A stretch of 64,000 nucleotides of DNA. Origin: Theristus sp. LFF4_11. Its lineage: Eukaryota > Nematoda > Chromadorea > Monhysterida > Xyalidae. The stretch is from assembly GCA_030248135.1 (NCBI GenBank), contig JASANC010004104.1:1-64000 (forward strand), written 5' to 3'. A model generated the notes under the pieces. The model was given only the letters and a program-made list of their open reading frames with translations. It had not been told where the DNA came from and did no database searches. The translations under genes and the position numbers were made by a program. This document shows, piece by piece, positions 62,701 to 64,000 of the stretch (its first letter is position 1; every line of letters starts with the position of its first letter).

Positions 62701-64000
62701 CGTTGTTTGCTAAGGTATATGTCATTATTTGGTCATTTTGACCGACGTACTCCATATTTTTCGATTTGGATGACTTCTAGGGTCAATTTTCAGCGTTGAA
62801 ATGACTTAACTGAATTGAAATATCGTTTCAGAAATCGTTGTGTTGAAATTAGAACATGTTTTTCAGTTGGTTGGTAGGCCATGAGATGAACATGAGATCC
62901 GCCCACAGACGGATGTTATGTCTGACTGAAACACATCAGCGAAAAAATGGGTACACATACAATGTTGCGAAGGAGCGACGCAACCAATCTCAGGCTCATA
63001 GTATTGTGGATTTATTCAAACGTGTCCGGACTAAAATGACGTCATTTGCTTTAAAAACGCCTGTTTGTCAAAGTATAGGCACTAAAATGTCAGTTTGGTG
63101 TGACTGATTCGGCATTCACCATTTGTTTGCTGGAAGAAACCGGCTAAATGGAGAGTATGGTTTGCTGTGATCGGCAAGCGCATGTTTGGCGGCACATGAC
63201 GTCATTTCAGTGGGACACGTTTAAAAAAATAAGTCATACTCAAATGTCCATTTCTTACGTCAGCTTTCGGCGGCGGTTTAGCAGCGGCGGTCACAACACC
63301 GTTCGACGTCGTCAAGACCGTCCTGAACACACAGCAGTCAGCCGGTGCGATTCGTCCCGCAAAGCACGCAACGGGTACGACGGCGGGTACGCCGACAATG
63401 CCCGTTAGCGGCACGACGAAATGTGCAGCTGCAACAAACAATAATAGCACCTCGTTACGGGGATTGTCGATGTTGACGCTGGCGAGAACGACGCACACGG
63501 AGGTGCCCGCTCAACTGCCCGCCGGCTTTTGTCCCGCCGGCTATCGCGGTATTCAGGACGCGGTGCGCGGTATTTACAGGACGAGAGGAGTCGTCGGATT
63601 CTTCTCGGGTGAGAGCGATTTGAGTCTCTTTTTTTTATTTGCCTTCCGGTTCCTGCGCGGTGTGGGCGCACACTTTTGGCAGGTATTTTTGATTGGCCAT
63701 GATAGTCCTATCCAATCATCCACGTGTGTGTTGGAAGTTTTAGGTATGGCGAATTGTTTGTTTGTTGTTGTTCTTGCGGGACTTTTTGGAAATGAGCTTC
63801 GCAATGTCGTCGTTTTCCAATTAAAACACACGACACCGTGATTGCAAGCAGCCTTGTATCTAGCAGTTTGGTCTTCCAGGTCAACTGATGGGTAGGAAAT
63901 TGAAGTTCAACCAATCAGTGGGGTTGTGAACAAATGAAACCGTGTGGTTCAAATTTTATTGCAGGATTTTTTTGTTCACTGCAGGTTTCCAAGCGCGTGT
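56745..64000 (+). CDS. SLC25A37: Mitoferrin, mitochondrial iron carrier (partial, runs off right edge)
   Basis: Mitochondrial carrier family member of the inner membrane that imports iron for haem and Fe-S synthesis. Exons: 56745-56906, 57824-58049, 58655-58711, 61954-62069, 62262-62373, 63264-63608, 63985-64000 onward; all phases agree. Start MEIHQVEH with an acidic leader, then [20 protein letters not shown], the mitoferrin form of the first P-x-[DE]-x-x-[KR] carrier motif; second repeat has a variant motif, [13 protein letters not shown]; third repeat has [16 protein letters not shown]. The [13 protein letters not shown] junction matches YFRGVQARV of the vertebrate proteins. Exon 6 carries about 60 extra residues rich in Thr/Ala/Gly/Pro between the third-repeat motif and its second helix. 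Vertebrates have two paralogues (A28, A37); the symbol is by family only. The exon containing the ATG starts near 56695 at TTTCAG|AAATAC, either an ordinary 3' splice site or a trans-splice site. The last residues lie beyond the window. Confidence 0.95.
57568..57775 (+). mobile_element. tRNA-derived SINE-like unit, family C
   Basis: TGTAGCGCAGGTGGTAGCGC is a good A box and AAAGTTCGAACCTCGC a B box, but the anticodon stem has a six-base loop and no proper acceptor stem, so it is not a functional tRNA gene. The body ends TTTCCGCGCGGAGTTTG; part recurs at 31845-31905. In mitoferrin intron 1, about 48 nt from the exon 2 acceptor. Confidence 0.65.
58104..58342. mobile_element. MITE with ACGTGTCC/GACGTCAT termini
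   Basis: Same family as 11198-11438; in mitoferrin intron 2, about 55 nt after the exon 2 donor. Confidence 0.85.
59490..60130. repeat. 149-bp satellite array, inverted relative to 7.4 kb
   Basis: GACGATTTCGGGCGAATCGG recurs near 59638, 59787, 59936 and 60086, a 149-bp spacing. It is the reverse orientation of the 7410-8740 array. A frame spanning it on the minus strand is a by-product of the repeat. In mitoferrin intron 3. Confidence 0.9.
60240..61625. mobile_element. Inverted-repeat transposon with about 143-bp termini, second copy
   Basis: Termini ATTATCTAAAAATGCGGGAG in inverted orientation, near-identical to those of 6316-7352. The interior shares the GCAATGTTTTGCAATCTCTG region with that copy. 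A retroposon-like end with an (AATG)n tail (about 61141-61435, T-rich at its left) is inserted near its right terminus. In mitoferrin intron 3. Confidence 0.8.
61640..61835. repeat. Interspersed repeat, about 190 bp
   Basis: Third copy of the family at 3837-4022 and 31447-31612, with AGTTTCATGGCTGACGCGGC, TGATTCGAGTCCCGC and TTTTGAATTGCCACATAAA. About 120 nt before mitoferrin exon 4. Confidence 0.55.
62588..62890 (-). mobile_element. Fragment of the hAT-like 1-kb element
   Basis: Inverted partial copy matching the right half of 45390-46415 (TTGACCGACGTACTCCAT, TTCAGCGTTGAAATGACTTA, ATTGAAATATCGTTTCAGAA). Both termini are missing or degraded. In mitoferrin intron 5. Confidence 0.7.
63000..63237. 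mobile_element. MITE with ACGTGTCC/GACGTCAT termini, inverted
   Basis: Begins GTATTGTGGATTTATTCAAA and ends GGGACACGTTTAAAAAAAT, the reverse of the other copies. In mitoferrin intron 5, about 26 nt before the exon 6 acceptor at 63261-63263. Confidence 0.85.

Overview
This is a eukaryotic nuclear window from an invertebrate animal. The genes are broken by many GT-AG introns, there are no operon-like open reading frames, and the introns and spacers are packed with short DNA transposons, SINEs, Helitrons and satellites. The reconstructed mitochondrial aconitase reads most like a nematode protein from memory (for example [16 protein letters not shown] and the LTGEYGAVSDTAR stretch), so I favour a repeat-rich nematode. 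That assignment is inference; a tardigrade or other invertebrate cannot be excluded without a search.

Four protein-coding genes can be assembled exon by exon. (1) A small T1-type BTB/POZ (KCTD-like) gene on the + strand, 1730-5756, whose intron 2 starts inside a 19-bp minisatellite. (2) SMARCB1/SNF5/INI1, core subunit of SWI/SNF chromatin remodelling complexes, on the - strand, 33535 down to 27253, 8 coding exons, 434 aa. (3) Mitochondrial aconitase ACO2 on the - strand, 52254 down to 35009, 18 coding exons, 785 aa, all three iron-sulfur cysteines present. (4) Mitoferrin (SLC25A28/37 type mitochondrial iron importer) on the + strand, from 56745 and running off the right edge. ACO2 and mitoferrin are head to head about 4.5 kb apart; one needs a [4Fe-4S] cluster and the other brings iron into mitochondria.

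The rest is mobile and repetitive DNA. 5.8-9.5 kb holds a terminal-inverted-repeat element joined to two satellite arrays; an inverted relative lies at 59.5-61.6 kb inside mitoferrin intron 3. 9.5-27.2 kb is gene-poor, with MITEs, a 20-bp minisatellite and AT-rich DNA. ACO2 intron 2 (45.3-51.8 kb) contains two copies of a 1-kb hAT-like element and two Helitron-like elements joined head to tail. The 52.3-56.6 kb spacer between ACO2 and mitoferrin is a nest of hAT-like elements with readable 8-bp target-site duplications.

The most notable pattern is how often mobile or tandem DNA abuts the splice sites: the minisatellite at the KCTD-like donor, SINE tails at donors in SMARCB1 intron 5 and ACO2 intron 13 (the latter a GC donor), a hAT-like end 5 nt into SMARCB1 intron 6, and a transposon-like segment that ends at the 5' boundary of the first mitoferrin exon. 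All exon models rest on homology, reading-frame phase and splice-site consensus read by eye; there is no transcript evidence.
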